Of a stretch of 64,000 nucleotides of DNA, positions 17,467-25,813 are shown piece by piece (position 1 is the first letter of the stretch; each line of letters begins with the position of its first letter). The stretch spans positions 1-64,000 of the forward strand of contig CAJUSJ010000005.1 in NCBI GenBank assembly GCA_910588865.1, given 5' to 3'. The position numbers and the translations under genes were made by a program. The stretch is from an uncultured Lachnospiraceae bacterium. GTDB lineage: Bacteria; Bacillota; Clostridia; Lachnospirales; Lachnospiraceae. Below the pieces are notes generated by a model, which was given only the letters and a program-made list of their open reading frames with translations, did no database searches and had not been told where the DNA came from.

Positions 17467-17505
17467 GGAAAAGGAGTGACCGCGAGGGCGGCCGCTCCTT
17501 TTTCC
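17467..17505 (+). terminator. Terminator of the feo operon
   Basis: GGAAAAGGAG pairs with CTCCTTTTTCC around a GC-rich loop. The T-run is part of the 3' arm. Confidence 0.6.
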
Positions 17506-17585
17506 ATTGGTATAAAATGCTGGACGAAGGAAAGTTTCTGTGTTAACATAGGGGAAATCGGCGGAGAATATAAAGGGGGAGTTTC

Positions 17586-17948
17586 ATGTACGAATCAGGG
17601 GAAAACTATCTGGAGACCATCTTGATCCTCAAGGAAAAGCAGGGGATCGTAAGGTCCATCGACATTGCCAGGGCGCTTAATTTCAGCAAGCCCAGTGTGA
17701 GCAGGGCTGTGGGGATTTTGAAGGAAGACGGCTACATCACCGTGGAGGTTAACGGGGAGATCGAGCTGACCCAAAAAGGCAGGGAGAAGTCAGAGGGAAT
17801 CTATGAGCGCCACACCCTGCTGACCGAGTTTTTGCAGAGGGTAAGCGGCGTCAGCGCCAAGGTGGCGGAGGAAGACGCGTGTAAGATGGAACACATCATC
17901 AGCGACGAGACATTTCAGGGGATCAAGAGGTTTATGAATCAACCATAA
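17586..17948 (+). CDS. DtxR/MntR-family metalloregulator (short form)
   Basis: A 120-residue protein with a DtxR-type winged helix (YLETILILKEKQGIVRSIDI, FSKPSVSRAVGILKEDGYI) and the helical dimerisation/metal-binding part (HTLLTEFLQRV, EEDACKMEHIIS). It lacks the C-terminal SH3-like domain of DtxR/IdeR, as MntR does. The EEDACKMEH stretch carries the acidic, Cys and His residues used for metal ligands in this family. It would repress metal uptake genes when Mn or Fe is replete. Its position after feo and before two CobW GTPases fits metal homeostasis. Confidence 0.88.
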   Translation: MYESGENYLETILILKEKQGIVRSIDIARALNFSKPSVSRAVGILKEDGYITVEVNGEIELTQKGREKSEGIYERHTLLTEFLQRVSGVSAKVAEEDACKMEHIISDETFQGIKRFMNQP

Positions 17949-17955
17949 ACCTTGT

Positions 17956-17984
17956 TGACTTTATGTGAACTTTGTGACAAAATA
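17956..17984 (+). promoter_or_regulatory. Promoter of the CobW gene
   Basis: TTGACT, 17 nt, CAAAAT. The -35 is good, the -10 is moderate. It lies 27 nt before the ATG. Confidence 0.4.
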
Positions 17985-18010
17985 GACAGTTAGAAAGAAG
18001 GGAAAAGATT

Positions 18011-19195
18011 ATGACAAAGATAGACATTATTTCCGGCTTTTTAGGGGCCGGCAAGACCACATTTATCAAAAAGCTTTTGGAAGAGGCCATCTCCGGCGAG
18101 CAGGTAGTCCTGATTGAAAATGAATTCGGCCAGATCGGTATTGACGGCGGATTTCTGAAAGACGCGGGGATTGAGATCCGCGAGATGAATTCCGGCTGTA
18201 TCTGCTGTTCTCTGGTGGGAGATTTCGGCAAGTCCTTAGAGGAAGTTCTGACCAAGTATAAACCGGACAGGGTGATCATCGAGCCGTCAGGAGTGGGAAA
18301 GCTTTCGGATGTCATGAAGGCGGTGCGGGATGTGGCGGCTTCGGTGGATGTGACTCTCAACAGCGCGGTGACGATTGTGGATGCCTCCAAGTGCAAGATG
18401 TATATGAAGAATTTTGGAGAGTTTTTCAACAATCAGATTGAGCACGCGGGAACCATTGTGCTCAGCAGGACAGATATCACCGATGAGGCAAAGGTTCAAA
18501 AGGATGTGGAGATGATCCGGGAACACAACCAGAAGGCTTCCATCATCACCACACCTTGCGCCCGGCTGACAGGAGAACAGCTTTTAGAGATCATCGAGAA
18601 ACCGGACACCATGGCGGAGGATCTGATGAAAGAAGTCCAGGAGCGCCATGCCCACCACCATCACGGCCATGGAGAGGAGTGTGGCTGTGAGCACCACGAC
18701 CACCATCATCACGGCCATGGAGAGGAGTGTGGCTGTGAGCACCACGATCATGAACATCATCATGACCACGGAGAGGAGCGCTGCTGTGAGCACCACGACC
18801 ACCATCACCACGGCCATGATGAGGGGTGCGGCTGTGAGCATCATGAACATCACCATCATCACGACCATGATGAGGAGTGTGGCTGCGGCTGTCATGACCA
18901 TGACCATCACCATGCGGATGAAGTGTTCTCAAGCTGGGGCATGGAGAATGTGAAAGGGTTGGACAGAAAGACTCTGGAGGAGATCCTGGACGAACTGGCC
19001 AACGGCAATGCCTACGGAGATGTGCTCCGGGCCAAGGGGATGGTTCCGGGTGAGAAACCGGAGGAGTGGTTCTATTTTGATCTGGTTCCCGACGAGTTTG
19101 AGATCCGGGAGGGGAAGCCTGACTATACTGGAAAAGTCTGTGTCATCGGGGCCCGCCTTAAGGAAGAGGAACTGAACAAAGCGTTTGGCAGATAA
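18011..19195 (+). CDS. CobW/G3E-family GTPase with long His/Cys-rich metal-binding insert
   Basis: A 394-residue G3E GTPase. Walker A GFLGAGKTT is at 9-17 and the metal-binding CxCC of the family at 63-66 (NSGCICCSL). The CobW C-terminal domain occupies 300-394. Residues ~213-302 are an insert of about five imperfect repeats of the type HHHHGHGEECGCEHHDH, far longer than the usual His stretch. Members of this family deliver Zn2+, Co2+ or Ni2+ to target proteins using GTP. The insert should bind several metal ions and could act as a buffer or sensor. It sits after a DtxR-type regulator and before a second, CobW-like gene. Zinc is the likeliest metal, by family precedent only. Confidence 0.9.
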   Translation: MTKIDIISGFLGAGKTTFIKKLLEEAISGEQVVLIENEFGQIGIDGGFLKDAGIEIREMNSGCICCSLVGDFGKSLEEVLTKYKPDRVIIEPSGVGKLSDVMKAVRDVAASVDVTLNSAVTIVDASKCKMYMKNFGEFFNNQIEHAGTIVLSRTDITDEAKVQKDVEMIREHNQKASIITTPCARLTGEQLLEIIEKPDTMAEDLMKEVQERHAHHHHGHGEECGCEHHDHHHHGHGEECGCEHHDHEHHHDHGEERCCEHHDHHHHGHDEGCGCEHHEHHHHHDHDEECGCGCHDHDHHHADEVFSSWGMENVKGLDRKTLEEILDELANGNAYGDVLRAKGMVPGEKPEEWFYFDLVPDEFEIREGKPDYTGKVCVIGARLKEEELNKAFGR

Positions 19196-19289
19196 CTGCC
19201 CTGTGTCCCCGGCTCGGGCCGGACAGGGGAGCTGCCGGCACAAGCCGCGGACCACGCGGGCAGCAGGATGTTGAGAGGAGACGAAACCT

Positions 19290-20237
19290 ATGGGACCAGC
19301 GATAGAAGATGACGTAATGCCGTTGTTCCTTATCAACGGTTTTCTGGAGGCAGGCAAGACCCAGTTCCTCCAGTTTACCATGGAACAGGATTATTTTCAG
19401 ACTGACGGAAAGACGCTGCTGATCATCTGTGAGGAGGGAGACACAGAGTACGACAAGGAGCTTTTGAAAGCTACCAGGACTTCCGCGGTCTATGTGGACA
19501 GTCTGGAGGAGCTGACACCAGAACGTTTGGAGGAGCTGGAGCTTCTCTATAACCCGGAGAGAGTGCTGATGGAGTGGAACGGCATGTGGAATCAGGATGA
19601 GCTGCGCCTTCCCAAAGACTGGACCGTGTATCAGCAGGTGACCATCATTGACGGTTCCACCCTGGACATTTACATGAAAAACATGAAGCCTCTCCTGGGG
19701 GCAATGGTCCGGGGTTCAGAGCTGATCATATGCAACCGCTGTGACGGTATTGAGGATCTGGAGGGATACCGGAGAACTCTTTTGGCCATGAACAACAACG
19801 CGGAGATCGTGTTTGAGGATGAAGAGGGGGAGATCTCCCAGGTGTCAGAGGCAGACCTTCCCTATGACATGAGCGCGGAGGTCATTAAGATCGATCCGGA
19901 GGCCTATGGAATCTGGTACATCGACTGTATGGATAAGCCTGACCGCTACAGAGGAAAAGTGGTGGAATTTACGGCCATGGTGCTGAAATCCCCGGAATTT
20001 CCCAAAAACTACTTTGTGCCCGGGCGTATGGCCATGACCTGCTGTGAGGCGGACATGACCTTTCTCGGATATGTGTGCAAGTCCAGGGAGGCCAGGAATT
20101 TAGAGACCAAACAGTGGGTAAAGGTCCGGGCCAGGATCGAATATGAGGAGTGGCAGGACTACGGCGGAGTGGGTCCGGTGCTCTACGCGGATTCGGTGAC
20201 AACGGACAAGGCTATCCGGGATATTGTACAGTTTTAA
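19290..20237 (+). CDS. CobW-like GTPase fused to a DUF1980/TIGR03943-type C-terminal domain
   Basis: A 315-residue protein. The N-terminus has a P-loop GFLEAGKTQ (17-25) in a CobW-like domain that lacks the CxCC metal motif. The C-terminal ~110 residues (GKVVEFTAMVL, FVPGRMAMTCCEADMTFLGY, VKVRARIEYEEW) resemble the domain at the end of YcgQ/TIGR03943 membrane proteins, with its conserved Cys-Cys. It follows the His-rich CobW gene by 95 nt on the same strand and is likely its partner. The domain match is from memory and moderately certain; function unknown beyond a probable role in metal handling. Confidence 0.72.
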   Translation: MGPAIEDDVMPLFLINGFLEAGKTQFLQFTMEQDYFQTDGKTLLIICEEGDTEYDKELLKATRTSAVYVDSLEELTPERLEELELLYNPERVLMEWNGMWNQDELRLPKDWTVYQQVTIIDGSTLDIYMKNMKPLLGAMVRGSELIICNRCDGIEDLEGYRRTLLAMNNNAEIVFEDEEGEISQVSEADLPYDMSAEVIKIDPEAYGIWYIDCMDKPDRYRGKVVEFTAMVLKSPEFPKNYFVPGRMAMTCCEADMTFLGYVCKSREARNLETKQWVKVRARIEYEEWQDYGGVGPVLYADSVTTDKAIRDIVQF

Positions 20238-20254
20238 AAAAGCATGGATGAAAG

Positions 20255-20294
20255 AAGAGGACAGCGGTTTGGCAGAATCTGCCGCTGTCCTCTT
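20255..20294. terminator. Bidirectional terminator between convergent genes
   Basis: AAGAGGACAGCGG and CCGCTGTCCTCTT form a perfect 13-bp stem between the CobW-like gene (plus) and the deacetylase (minus). Confidence 0.75.
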
Positions 20295-20311
20295 GATTTT
20301 GACTTTGACCA

Positions 20312-21757
20312 TTACTCCCAAAGAACCGGCGTTGGTCTGTTGGGGGAGAACACGTCTTCCGCCGTGAACAGGTCATCCAGTTTCCGGCTGTCGCTGCCAG
20401 GCCCTGCCTCAATATCTTTCCACATGCGGAACCCGTCTAAGTTGCGCCGTCCCTGTCTTAAGAAGTCCTTTCCCACCTGAACCCAGTACTGGCTGGAATC
20501 CACGTTGCAGAAATAGGAGAATCCAAGGCTCTTTAAATAGCGGAACCGTTCATTGTCATCCTGATAAGGATGCCAGTCTCCCACGTCGGCTCCAAATGGG
20601 AACAGGATAATGTCCGTGGGACCGATCAGGGATTCCACCTCATTTTCCCATTTGTCACAGTCAGCCTTAAAGTTGTCCCAGCTGACCTTTCCAAGATCCC
20701 GGTGTCCCCAGCTGTGGGAAGCCAGCTCCCAGCCATTGTCCCGAAGGCACTGTGCCACTTCCGCGGCAGTCTGACGATCCCGTTCGTAGGTGGGAGAGTC
20801 GCTGTAGGAAAGGGCGGTGCGGTACCCTAGGATGCCCTGATAACCGGTGAAGGCGATAACGGCCCGGGCTCCCTTGTAGGAGAAATCCGGGTGCTCCTGA
20901 ATATACTCTTCCAGGATGGGAACCAGGTCAAAGGCCCCCCTCTGGGTGCTGCCGTCATCCATGAGCATCTCACAGGTAGGCTTTCCGTCCTCGCCCACGA
21001 CCATGCGGGTGGCAAATCCGTCGCCGGTCATGTATTCATAGTAACATACATCGTCCTGGGACATGACAAAGGGCTTTTTGCCTTCCGGCAGGAGGATCTC
21101 CTTTCGGGTCATCTTGGTTCCCTCCTCGGTGGTGACCAGCTCCGCCATGTCATGGAGGCGCACCAGGACAAAACCTCGCTCATACATGGAATCCAGGATC
21201 TTTAAAAACTCATCCTTGGTGGTCATGACCTGATTGTAGCCTTTCTCGTCCTCGTCCCCGTCAAAGGCTTTGGCCTCATCCATAACCAGGGTGTGGAAAA
21301 ACACATGGGTGATCTGGGAAATGTCGCAGGGCTTTAATGAGGCCCTGATCTCTTCATATTTCTGTATGGCCTCATCCACCTCTGAGCTGGAACCATAAAA
21401 CGCGGAAGCTTGTAAATGTTCGATAGCGCCGTCGTAATCATACCCCACAGCGAGGCGGTCCGCTTCCGCCAAAACGGCTTCCACCCCAGAGTCCATGGTA
21501 GGTTCCGGTTCTGTGGAAATCTCGATCCGCGTGGACGGCTCCAGGTTTATGGGGTCAGATGGAGCGGTACTGGCGGAGGAAGGAAGGGACAGACGATCTT
21601 TTCCTAAAAAATGCTGCCCCAGCATCCAGCAGAATGTAATAAGCAGGGCCAGCAGCAGTATAATAATCAAGATCAGCGGAAGCCTGTGAAGCAGGTACTG
21701 CCTCCGCCGCATGGAAGCACGTTTTCGATAATCATCGCGATGTATTTTCTGATCCAT
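20312..21757 (-). CDS. Membrane-anchored polysaccharide deacetylase family protein
   Basis: A 481-residue protein with a cytosolic basic N-terminus, one membrane helix (residues ~28-50) and a Pro/Ser/Thr-rich linker. A small helical region at ~90-140 precedes a NodB-like deacetylase domain. The metal and catalytic motifs are visible: SQDD (Asp pair) near 232 and SHSWGH (HxxxxH-type) near 346, then FPFGADVGDWHP. It would act on cell-wall or extracellular polysaccharide outside the membrane. The spacing between the first and second motifs is longer than in typical NodB domains because of an insert. It has its own extended -10 promoter. Confidence 0.82.
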   Translation of the reverse strand: MDQKIHRDDYRKRASMRRRQYLLHRLPLILIIILLLALLITFCWMLGQHFLGKDRLSLPSSASTAPSDPINLEPSTRIEISTEPEPTMDSGVEAVLAEADRLAVGYDYDGAIEHLQASAFYGSSSEVDEAIQKYEEIRASLKPCDISQITHVFFHTLVMDEAKAFDGDEDEKGYNQVMTTKDEFLKILDSMYERGFVLVRLHDMAELVTTEEGTKMTRKEILLPEGKKPFVMSQDDVCYYEYMTGDGFATRMVVGEDGKPTCEMLMDDGSTQRGAFDLVPILEEYIQEHPDFSYKGARAVIAFTGYQGILGYRTALSYSDSPTYERDRQTAAEVAQCLRDNGWELASHSWGHRDLGKVSWDNFKADCDKWENEVESLIGPTDIILFPFGADVGDWHPYQDDNERFRYLKSLGFSYFCNVDSSQYWVQVGKDFLRQGRRNLDGFRMWKDIEAGPGSDSRKLDDLFTAEDVFSPNRPTPVLWE

Positions 21758-21804
21758 AAATGCACCTCTGAAATCTAATAAAATAGTGGGTCAAACCGAT
21801 TTAC

Positions 21805-21834
21805 AGTATACCACAGTAAGTCGAATTATGTAAA
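21805..21834 (-). promoter_or_regulatory. Promoter of the deacetylase gene
   Basis: Minus strand TTTACA, 18 nt, TGG-TATACT (extended -10), about 50 nt before the ATG. Confidence 0.6.
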
Positions 21835-22024
21835 TGGGAAACTGGCAGAAATCAAAAAAATAATAGAAACATAACAAAAATATAAAAGACCGCGAAGTTA
21901 TGTAACAAGTAGAAAGAAATATGTAAAATTGCCTGGGGAAAATCCGGGAACCAGGCATGAAAAAACTGAATGTTCTGCCCCAAAAGTCCATACATTAGGA
22001 AGAGACTATGTGTTGGAGGAAAGA

Positions 22025-23353
22025 ATGAGAAAGATCAGAAGATGGTTAAGCGCGTGGACAATGGCCGCGGTTCTGACAGGCATGTGCGGGACCCGGGCCG
22101 TGGTGATAAAACCATTCCCCGCTTTTGGGTCAGAGCCGGTTCTTGTGGTGGACAGCGACGCGGTAGCGGCGGCATGGTCAGGCTCGTCGGAGGCCGGGAA
22201 TCCGGGGGAAGGAGGAGAGAGCTTTGAGGAAGCCGCGGCGGAAACTTCCCAGGGGCCGGAGATCGGGGCACCCTCGGCTCTCCTTATGGAGGCCTCAACC
22301 GGGCAGGTGGTTTATGAGAAAAACGCGGACCAGCAGCGAAGCCCTGCCAGCATCACCAAGATCATGACCCTGATTCTTATTTTTGACGCGTTGGAGAGCG
22401 GGAAGATCGCCATGACGGATCAGGTGGTCACCAGTGCCTACGCCAAATCCATGGGCGGTTCCCAGGTGTTTTTGGAAGAGGGGGAAGTGCAGACCGTGGA
22501 GACCATGATCAAATGTATTGTCATTGCCTCTGGAAATGACGCCAGCGTGGCCATGGCAGAGTACATAGCCGGGGACGAGAAGACCTTTGTGGACATGATG
22601 AATGAGAGGGCCCAGGGGCTGGGGATGACAAATACCCATTTTGAGGACTGCTGCGGCCTTACGGAGTCAAAGACCCATGTGACCACGGCCAGGGATATTG
22701 CCATCATGTCCAGGGAGCTGATCAACCATTATCCCCAGATCCACAATTACTCCACCATCTGGATGGACACCATCACCCATGTGACCAAGCAGGGGACCAA
22801 AGAGTTCGGGCTTTCCAATACCAACAAGCTGTTAAAAATGGCCACCAACTTTCAGGTGACAGGACTGAAGACAGGGTCCACATCCATAGCGAAATACTGT
22901 CTGTCCGCGACCGCGGAAAAGGACGGGGTCCGAATGATCGCCTCCATCATGGCAGCGCCGGATTACAAGGCCAGATTTTCCGACGCGGCAGCCCTTTTAA
23001 ATTACGGCTATGCCAACTGCCGTCTCTACGAGGACAGAGAACCGCTGCCCCTGGATGCCCTGGCGGTGGAAAACGGCGTGGAGGAATCAGTGGAGCTTCG
23101 GTACGAGGGGACATTTTCCTTCCTGGGGCTTCATGGGGAGAATTTTGACGCTGTGGAAAAGAAGCTGACTCTCCCAGAGTCCCTTACGGCTCCAGTGGAG
23201 ACAGGGCAGAAGGCAGGAGTGCTGGAGTACTGGCTGGGGGGAGAGAAGCTGGGAGAGCTCCCTGTGGTGACAGCCGGAGCTGTGAAGGAAGCCAGATTCA
23301 TGGATTATATGAAAAAAATGCTGGGGACATGGGCCATGAAGGAGGCGGGATAA
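22025..23353 (+). CDS. dacF: D-alanyl-D-alanine carboxypeptidase (DacF/PBP5 type)
   Basis: A 442-residue low-molecular-weight penicillin-binding protein. It has a signal-like N-terminus (WLSAWTMAAVLTGMCG) and an acidic Ser/Glu/Gly-rich linker. The serine peptidase S11 domain shows SxxK as SITK, SxN as SGN (IVIASGNDAS) and KTG (GLKTGSTS). A PBP5 C-terminal domain and an amphipathic end (FMDYMKKMLGTWAM) complete it. It trims the terminal D-Ala of peptidoglycan stem peptides at the outer membrane face of the cell. The ATG at 22025 is preceded by TTGGAGGAAAG; the frame opens further upstream at 21929 without a ribosome binding site. Confidence 0.93.
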   Translation: MRKIRRWLSAWTMAAVLTGMCGTRAVVIKPFPAFGSEPVLVVDSDAVAAAWSGSSEAGNPGEGGESFEEAAAETSQGPEIGAPSALLMEASTGQVVYEKNADQQRSPASITKIMTLILIFDALESGKIAMTDQVVTSAYAKSMGGSQVFLEEGEVQTVETMIKCIVIASGNDASVAMAEYIAGDEKTFVDMMNERAQGLGMTNTHFEDCCGLTESKTHVTTARDIAIMSRELINHYPQIHNYSTIWMDTITHVTKQGTKEFGLSNTNKLLKMATNFQVTGLKTGSTSIAKYCLSATAEKDGVRMIASIMAAPDYKARFSDAAALLNYGYANCRLYEDREPLPLDALAVENGVEESVELRYEGTFSFLGLHGENFDAVEKKLTLPESLTAPVETGQKAGVLEYWLGGEKLGELPVVTAGAVKEARFMDYMKKMLGTWAMKEAG

Positions 23354-23375
23354 AAAGAGGGATCGGAAAAAGAGA

Positions 23376-23404
23376 ATGACAATACCCGGGGGAATGTGTA
23401 TAAT
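23376..23404 (+). promoter_or_regulatory. Promoter of the GT2 gene
   Basis: ATGACA, 17 nt, TATAAT. GC-rich inverted repeats follow in the leader (ACCCGGGG with CCCCGGGT; CCTGCC-TTCT-GGCAGG). Confidence 0.65.
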
Positions 23405-23486
23405 AGAAGAAACGCGGCGATTGGGTATTTCCCCGGGTTATGGCCTGCCTTCTGGCAGGTAACGGGCAGGCAGATGGAGAGGCGCT

Positions 23487-24458
23487 ATGGAATTGGTATC
23501 AATGATCGTCCCCTGTTACAATGAGCAGGAGACCTTGGAAGATTTTTATCAGGAGATCAGCACTGTCAGGGACAGGCTTTTGGCCATGAACTGTGATTTA
23601 GAAGTGATTTTTGTTGACGACGGTTCTAAGGACAGGACCTTAGAGAAGATGAAGGATCTGGCTCGGGAGAATCCCTGGATCAAGTACCTGTCTTTTACCA
23701 GAAATTTTGGAAAAGAGGCGGCGATCTACGGGGGACTGGTTCACGGAAATGGAGATTTTGTGGGCTTGATGGACGTGGACTTACAAGACCCGCCTTCCCT
23801 GATACCGGAGATGGCCAGGATCCTGAGAGAGGGGGAGTATGACTGTGTGGCCACCAGAAGGGTGGACCGCAGAGGGGAGCCTGTGATCCGGTCATTTTTC
23901 GCCCGGAGCTTTTATAAGATCATGAGGCGAATCTCGGATGTGGAGATCGTGGATGGGGCCAGGGATTTCAGGCTTATGAGCAGGCGGTACGCGGACAGCG
24001 TTCTGGAGCTTAAGGAGTATAACCGGTTTTCTAAAGGACTGTTTGGCTGGGTGGGCTACAAGACAAAGTGGCTTGAGTACGAGAACGTGGAGAGGGCAAA
24101 GGGTGAGACAAAGTGGTCCTTTTTCAAGCTTTTTAAATACAGCATTGACGGGATCGTGGGATTTTCCGAGGTGCCGGTGCGGTTCGCGGCCTGGATCGGT
24201 CTGATGTTCTGCGCCCTGGCCTTCATCTTTATCCTGGTGATCATTGTCAGGACCCTGGTCTTCGGCGATCCTGTGGCAGGCTGGCCGTCCCTGGTGTGCA
24301 TTATCCTGCTGCTTTCCGGGATCCAGCTGTTCTGTCTGGGGCTTTTGGGGGAGTATCTCTCAAAGACTTATATGGAAGTGAAGAAGCGGCCAGTGTATCT
24401 GTGTAAGGAGACAAACATAGGGGCACAAAACAGGGAAGGCGGGGAAGAAGGCGTCTGA
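23487..24458 (+). CDS. Polyprenyl-phosphate glycosyltransferase (GtrB/DPM1-like)
   Basis: A 323-residue GT2 enzyme: MIVPCYNEQETL, VIFVDDGSKDRTL, FTRNFGKEAAIYGG and the catalytic DVDLQDPP, followed by two membrane helices at ~232-260 and ~270-290. This layout matches GtrB/YkoT/DPM1 enzymes that load a sugar from a nucleotide donor onto undecaprenyl phosphate at the cytosolic membrane face. It stands alone with its own promoter. The sugar is unknown. It could feed a surface glycan. Confidence 0.88.
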   Translation: MELVSMIVPCYNEQETLEDFYQEISTVRDRLLAMNCDLEVIFVDDGSKDRTLEKMKDLARENPWIKYLSFTRNFGKEAAIYGGLVHGNGDFVGLMDVDLQDPPSLIPEMARILREGEYDCVATRRVDRRGEPVIRSFFARSFYKIMRRISDVEIVDGARDFRLMSRRYADSVLELKEYNRFSKGLFGWVGYKTKWLEYENVERAKGETKWSFFKLFKYSIDGIVGFSEVPVRFAAWIGLMFCALAFIFILVIIVRTLVFGDPVAGWPSLVCIILLLSGIQLFCLGLLGEYLSKTYMEVKKRPVYLCKETNIGAQNREGGEEGV

Positions 24459-24472
24459 AAGCCTTCTTTTTC
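24445..24472. terminator. Terminator shared by convergent genes
   Basis: AAGAAGGC pairs with GCCTTCTT over an 8-nt loop that contains the GT2 stop codon; a T-run follows on the plus strand. Confidence 0.6.
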
Positions 24473-24507
24473 CGCCTTTTTCCGCGAAAAAACAGGATTT
24501 TATGATT

Positions 24508-25506
24508 TTATTGTTTCGCTTTTTCCGAAAACTCTGTGGTAACCAGGTCCTCGTAGGGAACCCTCGCGGGCAGTTCCCCGGCCTCCTCCAGGATGTTCTG
24601 CAGAAGGTCAAAGCTGTCTTTCTGGAAGAGGGTGTCCTCCTTCCAGGTATCCTGCTCCTGGTACCGCTCCACAATCTTGGTGATATTTTCAAGGGGAGTC
24701 TCCTCAAACTGAGGCTTTATGACCTTGGCGATTTCTTCCGGGGAGTGGGAGTTGACATAGTCGATTCCCTTCTGGATGGCATTGGTAAACTTCTGGATGA
24801 TCTCCGGGTTGGCTTCTATATAGCTCTTTTTGGCACTGTAAGCAGTGTATGGCACGTAGCCGGAATCTCTGCCAAGGGAGGCCACCACATATCCGTTTCC
24901 TTCCAGTTCAAGCCCTGTGGCAAAGGGTTCAAATTCCACGGTGTAGTCGGCGTCGCTGTTTGTGAAAGCCGCCGCGGTGAGGCCGAAGTTGATGCTCTGG
25001 TCAATGGTCAGGTCCGTCTTGGGATCAATGCCGTTTTTCTTTAAGATATACTCAAATACCATCTGAGGCATACCGCCTGCCCTTCCTCCCAAAACCTTCT
25101 TTCCTTTCAGGGTTTCCCACTGGAAAGCCTCATCCTCTGTCCGCCCCACAAGGAAGTTTCCGGCCCGCTGAGTCAGCTGGGCAAAGTTGACGGCATAATC
25201 CTCCGCGCCTCCGGCGTAAGTATAGATGCTGGCCTCGGAACCCATGAAGCCGATCTGGGCGTCTCCGGACACCAGGGCGGTCATGACCTTGTCGGCCCCG
25301 GCGCCATTTACCAAGGTTAAATCGATTCCTTCTTCCTCAAAGTATCCCAACTCAATGGCCGCGTACTGGGGAGCGTAGAAAACAGAGTGGGCCACCTCAT
25401 TGAGGGTGATGGGGGTCAAATCGCCCTTTGAGACGGAAGGCTGACAGCCGGACAAGAGAGACAGACATAAGAGCGCGGTCAGGGCCGCGGCGTGATTTCG
25501 TTTCAT
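24508..25506 (-). CDS. NMT1/TauA-like ABC transporter substrate-binding lipoprotein
   Basis: A 332-residue lipoprotein. The signal peptide ends in the lipobox LLSGC (cysteine near residue 21). The body is an NMT1/SsuA/TauA-type periplasmic-binding fold (YAPQYAAIELGYFEEEGI, GSEASIYTYAGG, KGKKVLGGRAGGMPQMVFEY). Such proteins bind sulfonates, nitrate, thiamine precursors or similar small molecules outside the membrane. Start ATG 25506 has AGGAG 6 nt upstream; the in-frame ATG at 25521 does not. No ATPase or permease is adjacent. A matching ATPase/permease pair, with the permease broken, lies at 41-46 kb; whether they once worked together cannot be told. Confidence 0.85.
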   Translation of the reverse strand: MKRNHAAALTALLCLSLLSGCQPSVSKGDLTPITLNEVAHSVFYAPQYAAIELGYFEEEGIDLTLVNGAGADKVMTALVSGDAQIGFMGSEASIYTYAGGAEDYAVNFAQLTQRAGNFLVGRTEDEAFQWETLKGKKVLGGRAGGMPQMVFEYILKKNGIDPKTDLTIDQSINFGLTAAAFTNSDADYTVEFEPFATGLELEGNGYVVASLGRDSGYVPYTAYSAKKSYIEANPEIIQKFTNAIQKGIDYVNSHSPEEIAKVIKPQFEETPLENITKIVERYQEQDTWKEDTLFQKDSFDLLQNILEEAGELPARVPYEDLVTTEFSEKAKQ

Positions 25507-25682
25507 AGACATCTCCTGCATATTTTTTCTATAGGTTATGATATTGGAAAACAGCGGGGTTGGTGTCTGTCCGTCCTTGTGGGCTTGCCCTGAAATGGGG
25601 GATAAATCACTGGCAATTTATGACATGTTTTCCTGTAAAAGACAAGTGTATGTGTCATAATGACGAAAATAGCGAAAAGGGG

Positions 25683-25719
25683 TTGACTTATGGTAAAAAG
25701 GCGGATAGACTAAAGTCTA
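25683..25719 (+). promoter_or_regulatory. Promoter and palindromic operator of the opp operon
   Basis: TTGACT (25683-25688), 17 nt, TAGACT (25706-25711). The -10 is the left arm of a perfect palindrome TAGACT-AA-AGTCTA (25706-25719), so a repressor bound there would block the promoter. Confidence 0.5.
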
Positions 25720-25813
25720 GCATGTCATTTATGCAGATTGGCTATATAGTTGAGAGCCAGGGAGATGTCTGTATGGATATATGTAACATAACGCAAAGTA
25801 GGGTGTGATAACT

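Noticed and set aside
18584..18953. Open frames opposite and beside the His-rich CobW repeats
   Set aside because: They are by-products of the repeated CAC/CAT codons and show only repetitive Val/Met or Thr runs.
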